Below are positions 38,435 to 47,825 of a DNA stretch of 64,000 nt, piece after piece. The notes under the pieces were generated by a model, which was given only the letters and a program-made list of their open reading frames with translations, was not told the DNA's origin and ran no database searches. Each line of letters begins with the position of its first letter. Position 1 is the first letter of the stretch. This DNA is from an uncultured Alphaproteobacteria bacterium. Its GTDB lineage: Bacteria; Pseudomonadota; Alphaproteobacteria; UBA8366; GCA-2717185. The DNA lies in assembly GCA_943788635.1 (NCBI GenBank), contig CALSRA010000019.1, positions 32,062-96,061 on the forward strand, in the 5' to 3' direction. Made by a program: the position numbers and the translations under genes.

Positions 38435-38572
38435 ATGAACGCAGTACCATCTGCTATGCGTGACGACACCTCCACCGAAGGTTGGACGGCCTTCCGCGCG
38501 ACAGTATTTATCGGCATCGGTAGCGCCGCCCTGTGGGCCCTCATTATTTTCGGACTTGTCCGGCTATTTTAA
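38435..38572 (+). CDS. Small single-helix membrane protein
   Basis: A 45-residue frame: a polar N terminus (MNAVPSAMRDDTSTEGW) and one C-terminal transmembrane helix (TVFIGIGSAALWALIIFGL) ending VRLF. Its size, clean amphipathic layout and position in an otherwise empty gap between TadG and a convergent gene make it plausible. I see no strong Shine-Dalgarno. It resembles in layout the tiny membrane subunits of alphaproteobacterial respiratory complexes, but no specific identity can be claimed. Confidence 0.55.
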   Translation: MNAVPSAMRDDTSTEGWTAFRATVFIGIGSAALWALIIFGLVRLF

Positions 38573-38584
38573 GCCTTTGGCCGA

Positions 38585-39679
38585 TTAGCCGACCCGGTAT
38601 TTTTCGATGACCGCCGGGTCCGGGTCTGCGCCCAGCCCCGGGCCTTGGGGAATATTGAAACTCGGCCCATCGGGGGCAATCAGGTCGCCATACAATGTTG
38701 CCTCCGGCGTGACGAAATAGCTTTCGATCAGTCCGGGTACCGGTTGTGCGGCCATCAACTGCAGCGTCGCCAGGAAGCCTGGTCCGAAATAGGGCGAATG
38801 CGGCACGACGGTAACACCCTGCGTTTCGGCAAGCGCGGCAACTTTACGCCATTCCGATATCCCACCGACCTTGGTGACGCTTGGCTGCGCATAATCGACA
38901 GCACCGGCCGAAAACATTGCCTGAAATTCATAGGCGGTACAGGCGTTTTCACCGGCGGCAATCGGCACGCCGCTCATGTCGCGCAAGCGTGCAAGCGCGG
39001 GAAAATCATCCGGTGCGAAAATCGGTTCTTCAAGCCAGAACGGGTCGTACGCTTCCATCCATTTCGCGGCGAGCCGCGCTTCCGCCGGCGTCCACGGACA
39101 GTTGGTATCGATCATTATTTCGACATCGGGGCCCACGGTTTCGCGGGCGGCGCGTACCTCCGGCTCTGTAATTTCGTGCAGTTTTATGTATTTGAAGCCA
39201 TCGTCGACGGCTTTTTTGCAGTTGGTGATGACCGAATCGACATCGGCGAAACGGAACAGGCTGGCATATCCTTCGATCTTCTTGTGTGCGGGGCCGCCCA
39301 GCAGTTTGTGCACGGGCAGACCGGCCGCCTTGCCGGCGATATCCCACAGCGCGATATCCAGGCCTGACAGCCCGAAGATCGTGATGCCGTGGCGTCCAAA
39401 CAGATGCAGTTTCTGCTGCAGGTCGCGGCTCAGCCCGGTGATGTTGCTGGCATCCTCTCCGATGGCGAAGGGGGCAATCGTATCTTCGACGACAGCCTGA
39501 ACGGCGCGTCGGCAGTTATAACTGAAAGCCTCGCCATAGCCGGTGATGCCGGCATCTGTGCTGACCTCGACCAGTACCGTGGACAGGACTTTCCAGCCCC
39601 GCCCGCCGCTGGCTTTCGGGCCACCACGATGGTCGAACGGGAATTCAAGGCCAATCGTCTTGATATCGGTAATCTTCAC
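38585..39679 (-). CDS. Mandelate racemase/muconate lactonizing enzyme family protein
   Basis: Enolase-superfamily enzyme of 364 residues with an N-terminal capping domain (MKITDIKTIGLEFPF; the 20s loop) and a barrel. Metal ligands are D in EIMIDTNCPW, E in FWLEEPI and E in IAAGENAC; the general acid/base histidine is in TVVPHSPYFGPG. The KxK motif position reads YIKLHE (K at the first, H at the third position), as in the glucarate/mandelate-type relatives lacking the second lysine. Members dehydrate or epimerise acid sugars and hydroxy acids; the substrate is not inferable. It converges on the small membrane gene. Confidence 0.9.
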   Translation of the reverse strand: MKITDIKTIGLEFPFDHRGGPKASGGRGWKVLSTVLVEVSTDAGITGYGEAFSYNCRRAVQAVVEDTIAPFAIGEDASNITGLSRDLQQKLHLFGRHGITIFGLSGLDIALWDIAGKAAGLPVHKLLGGPAHKKIEGYASLFRFADVDSVITNCKKAVDDGFKYIKLHEITEPEVRAARETVGPDVEIMIDTNCPWTPAEARLAAKWMEAYDPFWLEEPIFAPDDFPALARLRDMSGVPIAAGENACTAYEFQAMFSAGAVDYAQPSVTKVGGISEWRKVAALAETQGVTVVPHSPYFGPGFLATLQLMAAQPVPGLIESYFVTPEATLYGDLIAPDGPSFNIPQGPGLGADPDPAVIEKYRVG

Positions 39680-39760
39680 AATGCTACTCCTGACTTACTG
39701 CGCTACGCTTGCTGCGATGGTATACGCTGTCATCTGCGGGGCCAATGCCCTGTTCGCGGA

Positions 39761-41695
39761 ATGGATGAACAGATGAGTGATCAGGAACATCTGCGGGAGG
39801 CTCTGGCCAACGGCGATTATCGACGCGCGGCCGAATATGCGGAAGCGGCGTTGGTCGATGACCCGGACAATGCCCTGCTGCGGGGAAGGCTCGGGTCCAT
39901 TCGCATGGCGCTGGGTGATTTTGAGGCGGGGGTCGCGGCATTGCGCATGGCGGCGGAAGCGTCGCCGCGCACGGCGCTGCTGTGGAATGAACTTGGCGTT
40001 GCCCTGGCGACGGTTGGCGATATCCGCGAGGCGGAGCGAGTGATGCGCCGCGCATTGATGCAGGGCTCCGAAATCCCTGAAATCCATAATAATTACGGAA
40101 ATGTGTTCCGAAAGCTGGGTGAACATGCGAAAGCCGCGGCCTGCTATCAGGCTGCGTTGAAACGTCGGCCGGACTATGCCGAAGCACGCGCCAATCTTGG
40201 CCTGGTCATGCTTGAATCGGGCGAATTGGAAACGGCCCTGGAAAGTTTCGAGGCGGTCCTGGCCGCAAATCCGGATGACGCTGCGGCGTGGAGTCACAAG
40301 GCGGCGACTTTGACGGCGATGGGGCGATACCTGGATGCGGAAGCCGGGCATCGCAACGCGATCGTTGCGGATCCAGGGCGGGCCGAGTCTCACAACAATT
40401 ACGCGATCTTGCTGAATGCGCTGGGCCGCACGGATGAAGCGCGCGCTTCCTACACGCGGGCCATTGCCTATGCGCCTGACGACGCGGGTATCCATTCCAA
40501 TTTTCTGATGGGGCTGTGTTACGACCGGACAATTGATGCGGCCGGAATGGTTGCCGCGCATCGTGCCTGGGCGCAGCGCCATGCGCCGGTAGGAGAGACG
40601 GCGGCGTTTGACCTGCCGGCGGATGGCCCGTTGCGGGTCGGTTATGTCTCGCCGGATTTCCACGAACATTCCGTCGCCTATTTTCTGGAGTCGGTGTTCC
40701 AGCACCATGACCCGGCGCGCATCGCGCTGCATGCCTATAGCGATGCGGTTACGGCGGATGCAATGACCGCGAGGCTGCGCGGGGCGGCGACAATGTGGCG
40801 CGATACCCGTGAGCTAAGCGATTCGGCGTTGTTGGAAACGATCCGCGATGATGGCATCCAGGTCCTTGTCGATCTGGCCGGGCACACAGGCCATAACCGC
40901 CTCGGTGTCTTTGCGCGCCGTGCGGCGCCGATACAGGTGACCTGGCTCGGCTATGGCGCGACGACCGGGTTGCCGCAAATGGATTACCGGCTGTCTGACC
41001 GCTGGACCGATCCCGAAGGTGTTGCCGAGCCCTGGTGGTGCGAAAAACTGCTTCGGCTGCCGGGCGGTTTCCTGTGCTATGCGCCGCCGGATTGCCCGCT
41101 GCCAATGGGCAGAGACGGGCCGGTGACATTCGGATCGTTCAACAACCTTTCCAAAATGAACCCGGCGGTCATCGAGCTATGGGCCCGTGTCATGAACGCG
41201 GTTCCGGGGTCCCGGTTGTTGCTGAAAGCGAAACAACTGGCTGACCTGGCGGTTGGCGAACAATTGCGTGACGCCTTCGCCGGCTTTGGCATCGAACCGG
41301 CACGGATCGAATTCGCCGGCCGGACCGCATCTCGGGACGACCATCTGGCACTATACGGTCGCGTTGACGTGGCGTTGGATACCTTTCCCTATAACGGCGC
41401 GACTACCAGCTGCGAAGCGTTATGGATGGGAACACCTGTGGTCACGCTGGCGGGGGAGCGGTCGACAGCACGCTATGGCGCCAGCCTGCTGGCGAATGCC
41501 GGTTTCGGCGAGTGGATTGCCGAAACGTCAGATGAATTTGTCGCTATCGCGTCCAGGCTGACACAAAGCCGGCCGAGCAGGGGTGAACTGCGCGCCCGGC
41601 TTGAAGCGTCGCCCCTTACCGATGGCAGGCGAATGGCTGGCGAACTGGAGGATGTTTATGAGGCCCTGTGGCGCAATTGGGTCCGTCCGGACTGA
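39761..41695 (+). CDS. TPR protein with SPINDLY/O-GlcNAc transferase-like domain
   Basis: A 644-residue protein of the GT41 type. Residues about 10-265 are six or seven TPR repeats (for example PDYAEARANLGLVMLESGE, PGRAESHNNYAILLNALGR). From about residue 285 the catalytic half has LRVGYVSPDFHEHSVAYFLE, VLVDLAGHTGHNRLGVFARR, APIQVTWLGYGATTGLPQMD, GPVTFGSFNNLSKMNPAVIE and DTFPYNGATTSCEALWMGTP, all conserved in the family. Bacterial members glycosylate proteins (flagellin, adhesins) or remain undefined. The gene is divergent from the enolase-superfamily gene and is followed, same strand, by two methyltransferases, suggesting a modification cluster. Start ATG 39761; 39773 is an alternative. Confidence 0.9.
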   Translation: MDEQMSDQEHLREALANGDYRRAAEYAEAALVDDPDNALLRGRLGSIRMALGDFEAGVAALRMAAEASPRTALLWNELGVALATVGDIREAERVMRRALMQGSEIPEIHNNYGNVFRKLGEHAKAAACYQAALKRRPDYAEARANLGLVMLESGELETALESFEAVLAANPDDAAAWSHKAATLTAMGRYLDAEAGHRNAIVADPGRAESHNNYAILLNALGRTDEARASYTRAIAYAPDDAGIHSNFLMGLCYDRTIDAAGMVAAHRAWAQRHAPVGETAAFDLPADGPLRVGYVSPDFHEHSVAYFLESVFQHHDPARIALHAYSDAVTADAMTARLRGAATMWRDTRELSDSALLETIRDDGIQVLVDLAGHTGHNRLGVFARRAAPIQVTWLGYGATTGLPQMDYRLSDRWTDPEGVAEPWWCEKLLRLPGGFLCYAPPDCPLPMGRDGPVTFGSFNNLSKMNPAVIELWARVMNAVPGSRLLLKAKQLADLAVGEQLRDAFAGFGIEPARIEFAGRTASRDDHLALYGRVDVALDTFPYNGATTSCEALWMGTPVVTLAGERSTARYGASLLANAGFGEWIAETSDEFVAIASRLTQSRPSRGELRARLEASPLTDGRRMAGELEDVYEALWRNWVRPD

Positions 41696-41799
41696 TCGCC
41701 TATTCTGGTATCGATCGGCGGAATCGGGTAGGCAAGGGAGTATCGGCGGCAAAGGCCGATGGACATCTGGCCGTATCCGGGAAAGCATAGCGCCGATCA

Positions 41800-42717
41800 A
41801 TGGTAACCGAACATCGCAAACAACTGGACGACAGTTTCTTTTCCCGTCCGGACGACGTCGTCAGCGAAACTGCCGCTGCAGCGGTTGTTGAAGCGGCGCA
41901 GGCGCGATGGCGCTTGCCGGATCCCGCTGCCGCGCGGCAGGTGCGCGACATCCTGGCGACCGAGTTCAAGGACGACGAGATGCCGGATACCTTCTGGGAC
42001 GGGGCATCATCGAAACAGTTTCGTGAATTTTTCCTGTGGGGCCACGATCACGATTTTGGTCATGGGGTTACTCGACTGGGCGCTATGGGGAAACGGCATG
42101 TTGAGATTACATCCGAAGCGATCCGGTTGGGGTTTTTGCCGCCAGACCTGAAGGGGCAGTCGGTACTGGATATCGGTTGCTGGTCGGGTGGCGATGTCCT
42201 GGTTCTGAGCGGCATGGGGGCGACCGTCACAGCGACGGAAGAACATCCGCGCTCGGCAGCCTCCGCCGCGCGGCTGATGGCGCTGGTCGAATGTGATGCG
42301 ACGGTGCGGGAAATGAGTGTCTATCGGGACGACCCCGCCTTGGCGCAGGGGTTCGATGTCGTTTATTGCAGCGGTGTCCTTTACCACGTCACCGATCCAC
42401 TGCTGTTGCTGCGGATATGCTTCTGTTATCTGCGTCCAGGCGGCCGTCTGATCATCGAAACCAAGGCAGACGCGGAGAGCCGGGACAGTGTGTGTCATTA
42501 TTCGGGGACGGCGATCAAGGGATGGAATTTCTTCGCGCCGTCCGAACTGGCGCTGGCACGCTGGTTCCTCGATGTGGGGTTTGCTGCCGGGGACATACAG
42601 GTTCATACCCGGTCGATGGGACGATTCCTCGCCTGCGGGGTTAAGCAGGCGGCAGCGGAACTGCCGGAGACAGCCGGGTTTTCGCGGCCTGGAAGCTGGC
42701 TTGAAGGAGCGCATTGA
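41800..42717 (+). CDS. Class I SAM methyltransferase
   Basis: A 305-residue SAM-dependent methyltransferase. Motif I is VLDIGCWSGGDVLVLS, followed by acidic strand TATEEHPR, motif II-III region FDVVYCSGVLYHVTDPLLLL and LRPGGRLIIETKA. The long N-terminal extension and the YHVTDP motif resemble CmoB/DUF1698-type enzymes that act on tRNA or sugars, but the fit is loose. It ends one base before the next methyltransferase gene. Confidence 0.88.
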   Translation: MVTEHRKQLDDSFFSRPDDVVSETAAAAVVEAAQARWRLPDPAAARQVRDILATEFKDDEMPDTFWDGASSKQFREFFLWGHDHDFGHGVTRLGAMGKRHVEITSEAIRLGFLPPDLKGQSVLDIGCWSGGDVLVLSGMGATVTATEEHPRSAASAARLMALVECDATVREMSVYRDDPALAQGFDVVYCSGVLYHVTDPLLLLRICFCYLRPGGRLIIETKADAESRDSVCHYSGTAIKGWNFFAPSELALARWFLDVGFAAGDIQVHTRSMGRFLACGVKQAAAELPETAGFSRPGSWLEGAH

Positions 42718-42718
42718 A

Positions 42719-43279
42719 GTGAACGATTCCAACAATCCGGTGCAACTGCATATCGGCTGTGGTCCGCGGATCATTCCCGGCTTCATCCATATCGATATGC
42801 GACCCCTGCCACATGTCGATCATGTCACCAGCGCGGAAAAACTGGATTTTGCGGCTAACGCTTCCGTCGATCTGATTTACTGCAGCCATCTGCTGGAACA
42901 TTACGACCGCCGAAGCTTCACGGAACCGTTGCGCGAATGGCTGCGGGTACTGCGACCGGGCGGAATTCTTCGTTTGTCGGTGCCCGATTTCGCAGCCTGT
43001 GCCAAGATCTATCATGAACACGGGCTTGCGGACGGCCTGAACGGTGTGGTCGGACTGATCGTTGGCGGGCAACGGGACGAGTATGACTTTCACAAAATGA
43101 TCTTCGATGAACCGTTTCTGACGGCTGTTTTGCTTCAGATCGGATTCAGCGAAGTGCGGCGTTGGGACTGGCGTGATACGAGCCACACACATGTGGATGA
43201 CTATTCACAGTCGTATCTTCCGCATATGGACAAGGAAGATGGCTCGCAGATGAGCCTGAATCTTGAGGCCATAAAATAG
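42719..43279 (+). CDS. Class I SAM methyltransferase, short
   Basis: A 186-residue methyltransferase-fold protein. It starts at GTG 42719 with AAGGAG at 42705-42710 overlapping the end of the previous gene. Motif I is degenerate (LHIGCGPRIIPGFIHIDM), then IYCSHLLEHYDRRS and LRVLRPGGILRLSVPDF. The form with GCGPRIIPGFIHID is typical of small methyltransferases in surface polysaccharide and glycosylation clusters, which fits the SPINDLY-type neighbour two genes upstream. Confidence 0.88.
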   Translation: MNDSNNPVQLHIGCGPRIIPGFIHIDMRPLPHVDHVTSAEKLDFAANASVDLIYCSHLLEHYDRRSFTEPLREWLRVLRPGGILRLSVPDFAACAKIYHEHGLADGLNGVVGLIVGGQRDEYDFHKMIFDEPFLTAVLLQIGFSEVRRWDWRDTSHTHVDDYSQSYLPHMDKEDGSQMSLNLEAIK

Positions 43280-43369
43280 CGTAGCGTCGCATTTTTGGCG
43301 CGGACAGGACATTATCGGCTGGTATGCTGATACTTGAACGATGATCCGATACAGGAAGGCAGGAACTGG

Positions 43370-44444
43370 ATGACGGGCAGCAAAGCCGCCATCGCCATGA
43401 CGGACTCCGCGGCACCGGTAATGGCCGAACACCGCTTCGATGAAGCCGCGTTATCGCGCTATATGGAAAAACATGTCGACGGCTATCGCGGGCCGTTCGA
43501 GGTCGGGCAATGCATGGGCGGAATGTCGAATCCGACCTTCGTGCTCACCGATGCGGGGGGACGGCGTTACATCTTGCGCAAGAAGCCGCCAGGGGTCCTG
43601 TTGCCTTCGGCCCATGCGGTTGACCGGGAATACAAGGTGATCCGGGCGCTGGGGCAGACGGATGTGCCGGTGGCGAAAGCCTATGCACTTTGCGAGGACG
43701 AATCTGTCATCGGGCAGGTCTTCTACATTATGGAATTCATGCAGGGGCGTGTCGTGGTCGACCCCTCACTGCCAGACCAGACGCCGGCGGAACGAACCGC
43801 CATGTACGAAGCGATGAATGATACGCTGGCGAAGTTGCATATGGTCGATTTCGAAGCTGTCGGTCTTGGCGATTACGGTCGGGTTGGTGGCTATATGGGA
43901 CGGCAGGTCAGCCGCTGGACCAAACAGTACCGGGCCACCGAAACCGGTAATATTCCAGCGATGGAAAGCCTTATCGACTGGCTGCCGAAAAATCTGCCGG
44001 ATGACAGCGAAACGACGATCGCGCACGGAGACTTCCGGCTGCAGAACATGATTTTCCACCCGACCGAACCGCGCGTTCTGGCCGTAGTGGACTGGGAACT
44101 GGGCACATTGGGCAATCCGCTGTCGGATCTGGCTTACAATTGCCTGCCATATCATATGCCCGACCCGAACCGGGGCGATATTATCGGGCTGGATTATGCG
44201 AGCTACGGCATTCCGACCGAAGACGAATATGTTGCCGCGTATTGCCGCCGGACCGGGCGGCCTGAGATCGAAAACTGGCCGTTCTACCTGGTGTTGTCGC
44301 TGTTCCGGCTCGCTGCCATCGTGCAGGGCGTCTATTACCCGCGGTATCCAGGGCAATGCGCCCTCGCCGGAAGCTGTCAGCAAGGGCGACCTGCCAAAGG
44401 TCTGGTCGGAAATGGCCTGGGGAATGGTCGGGGAGTCGCGCTGA
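43370..44444 (+). CDS. Aminoglycoside phosphotransferase-like kinase, ACAD10/11 N-domain type (frameshifted)
   Basis: Kinase-fold protein of the APH family, about 357 residues. The nucleotide-binding part has CMGGMSNPTFVLTDAGGRRYILRKKPPG; the catalytic loop is TIAHGDFRLQNMIFH and the DFG-like metal motif is VVDWELGTLGNPLSDLAY. The close relative group is the N-terminal domain of eukaryotic ACAD10/11 and LvaA of Pseudomonas, which phosphorylates 4-hydroxyacyl-CoA; the adjacent acyl-CoA dehydrogenase fits this. An extra C at 44338-44340 shifts the frame; without it the end is GIQGNAPSPEAVSKGDL and VWSEMAWGMVGESR, the normal family tail. Role in 4-hydroxy acid breakdown is inference. Confidence 0.87.
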
Positions 44445-44460
44445 CGTCCCCGACGCAGCG

Positions 44461-45689
44461 TTAGCCCCTGACGCCGGCGCGGTAATCGTGCCGGCGCAAT
44501 TCCAGGCGGGCGATCTGTTGGCGATGGACCTCGTCCGGCCCGTCGGCAAATCGCAGGGCGCGCAATCGTGCATACATGTAGGCCAGGGGAAATTCCTGAC
44601 TCATCGACCCGCCACCGTGCAGCTGCATGGCCTTGTCGACGACGTCGAGCGCCATGTTCGGGGCCGCAACCTTGATCATCGCGATTTCCTGGCGCGCTTC
44701 CTTGTTGCCGACCGTATCCATCATATAGGCGGCCTTCAACACCAGCAGGCGGCACATTTCGATCTGGATTCGGCTGTCGGCGATCCGTTCCTGGGTGACA
44801 CCTCGGTCGGCCAGTTTCATGCCCCATGTCGTGCGCTCGGTCGCGCGCTTGCACAGCAGTTCCAGTGCGCGTTCGGCAACGCCGATGATCCGCATGCAGT
44901 GATGAATGCGCCCCGGCCCCAAGCGGCCTTGCGCGATCTCAAAGCCACGCCCCTCGCCCAGAATCAAATTCGTCGCCGGCACGCGCGACGTTTTCGAACG
45001 TCACCTCGCAATGCCCATGCGGCGCATCGTCAAAGCCGAACAGGCCTCAGCTTGCGCACGAATGGTCACGCCTTTGGTATCGCGCGGCACCAGGATTTGC
45101 GATTGCTGTTTGTGGCGCGGCGCGGTCGGGTCGGTCTTGCCCATCACGATGAAGATCGTGCAATCGGGATGCGCCGCATTGGTGATCCACCATTTGCGCC
45201 CGTTGATCACATAGTCATCGCCGTCTCGCGTGATCGAGGTCTCGACGTTGGTCGCATCCGAGGACGCGACATCGGGCTCGGTCATGCAAAACGCCGAGCG
45301 GATTTTCCCTTCCAACACGGCGTCAACCACGCGGCCTTTTGCGCGTCATCGCGTAGTTCGGCCAGCAGTTCCATGTTGCCGGTATCGGGCGCGTTGCAGT
45401 TGAACACCTCGGGCGCAAGGGCACCCGGCCCATCACCTCGCACAGCGGGCGCGTATTCCATGTTGGTCAGTCCGGCGCCGAGCTCGCTTTCCGGCAGGAA
45501 CAGGTTCCAGAGCCCTTCCTCTTTCGCCTTTGCCTTCAGTTCCTCAATAATGGGGACTTCTTTCCAGCGGGTTTCGCCGGCATCGAGCTGGTCAAGGAAG
45601 GTTGCTTCGTTCGGATAGATGTATTCTTCCATGAACGCGGAGACGCGCGCCTGCAGTTCGCGCGTACGCTCGGAATATGTGAAGTCCAT
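44461..45689 (-). CDS. Acyl-CoA dehydrogenase, ACAD10/11-like (many indels)
   Basis: FAD-dependent acyl-CoA dehydrogenase in three main frame pieces. N-terminal: [20 protein letters not shown]; middle: [19 protein letters not shown] and [15 protein letters not shown] (FAD/substrate motifs); C-terminal: [17 protein letters not shown] and [20 protein letters not shown]. At least five single-base indels lie between about 44985 and 45440, including a compensating pair near 45435 and 45415 that scrambles [13 protein letters not shown] residues without a stop. The density is much higher than elsewhere, so this may be a pseudogene or a stretch of poor sequence. With the convergent kinase it matches the LvaA/LvaC-type pair that dehydroxylates 4-hydroxyacyl-CoA. 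Confidence 0.8.
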
Positions 45690-45771
45690 GTAAAATTGCC
45701 CCTTGGGTGTCAGCGATGGGGCAGCTTAACGGTCAGGTAGGTGCGGTGCTAGGGGGTGTCCTGCGGAGACA

Positions 45772-46839
45772 TTACTTTCCGCCGACTTCCTGCCAGCTTT
45801 CCAGCACGGCGCTCGCGCTTTCGCCGCTTAGCGAATCGAAATACTGCACCATGCGGGCATAAAGCGGCTCGGACTGGAAGGCGGAGAATATTTCCATACT
45901 GTGCAGATGGCAGAGGATTCGAGTGTAGGTTTCGCAATCAAGCCCGATGGCGCGACTGGCGATCGCCAGCGCTTCGGGTGAAGGATAGAGCGAACGCTCC
46001 GCCCAGGGCGACGTCAGCGCGGTATGCGTCTCGAATGTCCGTTTGAACAGCGCAATATTGTCGTGGCTCAACGCGTCGAGAAGGCCTACGGCCTGGCCTT
46101 CCGTCGGACCTTCCGGTTCGGCGGCCGACCATTCCATTTCGCCGAAGATATCGTCATCAATTGCCTCCAGGACGGCATCCGATACAGCCTTGTTCAACTG
46201 GTTTTCACTGATTTCAAAACGGTTTCCAATAAATCGGCGCAACGATTCGCCGACCCAGTCCGCCATCTTGATCGCCATGTCGAGATTAAGGTCCTTCCGG
46301 CTGAGCAGTGGGGACTGCAGCGCCTCGATGTCCTTTGATTGTTCTGCGATGGTTTCAAGCGTTTCCTTATGGATCTGGGCGCCATCATTGCGCAGCAGCG
46401 AAACAACGACATCGGCATCGCCGGTTTTGACAATTGCGTCGCTGACCAGTGGGCTGACGGTCGGTCGATGTGTAACGGCCATGGCATGCTGTTTGGCATG
46501 ACGGGTCACGATGCCGACCAGTTCATCATCTTCCAGCAGCGTGCTTTTCGCCAGAACGGGGTAGGCGACGTCGATAACGTCATTCGCCAACAGGACGATA
46601 AGCTCTTGCGGCGCGTCGTCTCTTTCGGCGAGCTGCTTCGCCAGCGCGCGGCGGACCGGCATTTCCACGTCGCGGACAAGCTGTCGCAGAATATCGCCAA
46701 GGAGGGCGGATTCCGTTGCACCAAGCTTTTTCCCCGGAGCAAGGCATGCGGCGCTGAGCGTGCGCACGAGGTCTTCTTTTTCTGGACGGTTTCGCGCACC
46801 GGCCATTTCCTGCAACTGCTCAAGATGATCTGTCTGCAT
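45772..46839 (-). CDS. DUF2336 domain protein
   Basis: A 355-residue, mostly helical protein of the alphaproteobacterial DUF2336 family. Typical segments are MPVRRALAKQLAERDDAPQ, LIVLLANDVIDVAYPVLAKS and SPLLSRKDLNLDMAIKMADWV, arranged as HEAT-like helical pairs. Family members are thought to act in signalling or protein-protein contacts; no enzymatic residue is evident. It is monocistronic, with the AT-rich island at 46880-47010 upstream. Confidence 0.85.
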   Translation of the reverse strand: MQTDHLEQLQEMAGARNRPEKEDLVRTLSAACLAPGKKLGATESALLGDILRQLVRDVEMPVRRALAKQLAERDDAPQELIVLLANDVIDVAYPVLAKSTLLEDDELVGIVTRHAKQHAMAVTHRPTVSPLVSDAIVKTGDADVVVSLLRNDGAQIHKETLETIAEQSKDIEALQSPLLSRKDLNLDMAIKMADWVGESLRRFIGNRFEISENQLNKAVSDAVLEAIDDDIFGEMEWSAAEPEGPTEGQAVGLLDALSHDNIALFKRTFETHTALTSPWAERSLYPSPEALAIASRAIGLDCETYTRILCHLHSMEIFSAFQSEPLYARMVQYFDSLSGESASAVLESWQEVGGK

Positions 46840-47151
46840 GCGTATCCGACCGTGTCAAAAATAACGATAAGTACTTGATGTGTGTATGCTGCATCAACGT
46901 AAGTAAATATTCAAATAAAATATATTTTTATTAAATAAATAGAAAATTATTAAAAATAAATACTTTAGTTATTTAAAATTTTATCGAAATTATTTGGAAA
47001 TAAACCTCCCAAGATGCTGATTAGCTGAATTCCGCCATTTCCGGGCTCAATTATTTTTCCCGCTTGTGATGCCAATCACTGAAACCCTTCTCCTGCTGTG
47101 GCGTTATGGGTTCAGCAAAGAGGCACAGTTCAAGCGAGGGGGCATTTAAGT
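46840..47151. other. Intergenic region with AT-rich island
   Basis: About 310 bases between divergent genes. From about 46880 to 47010 the sequence is nearly pure A/T, then returns to normal composition. It should contain both promoters. No gene or RNA is recognised. Confidence 0.6.
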
Positions 47152-47514
47152 ATGGCGAACCAAAAGAAAGTATTTACGCATGAGAACGTTTCGAAAATAA
47201 CGGACCGGATTGTCGCGGCATTTTTCCTGGTCTATTTCGCACCTCTGATGTTCGCAGTAGCCTTCATTGTAAAATACGATTCATGCGGCCCGGTTTTTGC
47301 CAAGCGCCGACAAGACGCGGAGAATGGGAAAACCGTCGATTTCTGGGAATTTCGAACCACTGTGGGCGTTCGCGCGAAACCCGGTATTGCATCGCCAGTT
47401 GTGAATATCTACACGCCGTTGGGCGGGTTCCTGAATGACGCCAGGCTGAATATTTTACCTAGACTCTTCAACGCATTACGCGGCGATATATCCATGTCCG
47501 GTTTGCTCCGCTAG
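47152..47514 (+). CDS. Short bacterial sugar-transferase-like protein
   Basis: A 120-residue protein resembling the core of undecaprenyl-phosphate sugar-1-phosphate transferases (WcaJ/WbaP). Visible landmarks: an N-terminal membrane helix (ITDRIVAAFFLVYFAPLMFAVAF), then GPVFAKRRQDAENGKTVDFWEFRT (cf. the family K-R-x-G and W-K-F-R-S/T-M), and NILPRLFNALRGDISMSG (cf. LPQL-N-V-L-RGDMSLVGPRP). The protein stops right where the family continues with GPRP and more, and the FRT motif lacks the usual methionine, so it is either a truncated remnant or a specialised short form. A strong terminator follows. Confidence 0.7.
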   Translation: MANQKKVFTHENVSKITDRIVAAFFLVYFAPLMFAVAFIVKYDSCGPVFAKRRQDAENGKTVDFWEFRTTVGVRAKPGIASPVVNIYTPLGGFLNDARLNILPRLFNALRGDISMSGLLR

Positions 47515-47825
47515 GAAAAAACCGGAAGGTCCGCTTCTTTCGGGGTGCGGACCGCAATCCATCCAATCAAGTTTGAAATGACCGATCCCCGCAGGTGCCA
47601 GCCATTTGCGGGGATCGGTCATTTTTGACTCGATCTGCATTTGGTCCGGCGATGCTCGATGCAGGGTGAGTAAAGCCGTTAAGTATGTTGAAAAATATCA
47701 AAGAAAGATGAAATTCTACCCCGTTCGGATGACGGCGTTTTACTGAAATTTTGCTCAACTGCGCATGCTGAACAGGCAATCGCCCAGCATATTGTTTCGG
47801 TTCAAATCCGCTTCGGAGGCAGGCA
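47515..47825. other. Intergenic region with terminator and leader
   Basis: About 310 bases. The left part holds two hairpins (GGTCCGC/GCGGACC near 47527 and the strong terminator at 47577-47628); the right part is the leader of the large FecR/RTX gene with GGAGG at 47815-47819. No further gene is seen. Confidence 0.6.
47577..47628 (+). terminator. Intrinsic terminator
   Basis: A 17-base-pair stem (47577-47593 with 47607-47623), GC-rich in the centre (CCGATCCCCGC), 13-base loop, followed by TTTTT. It follows the sugar-transferase-like gene. Confidence 0.9.
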
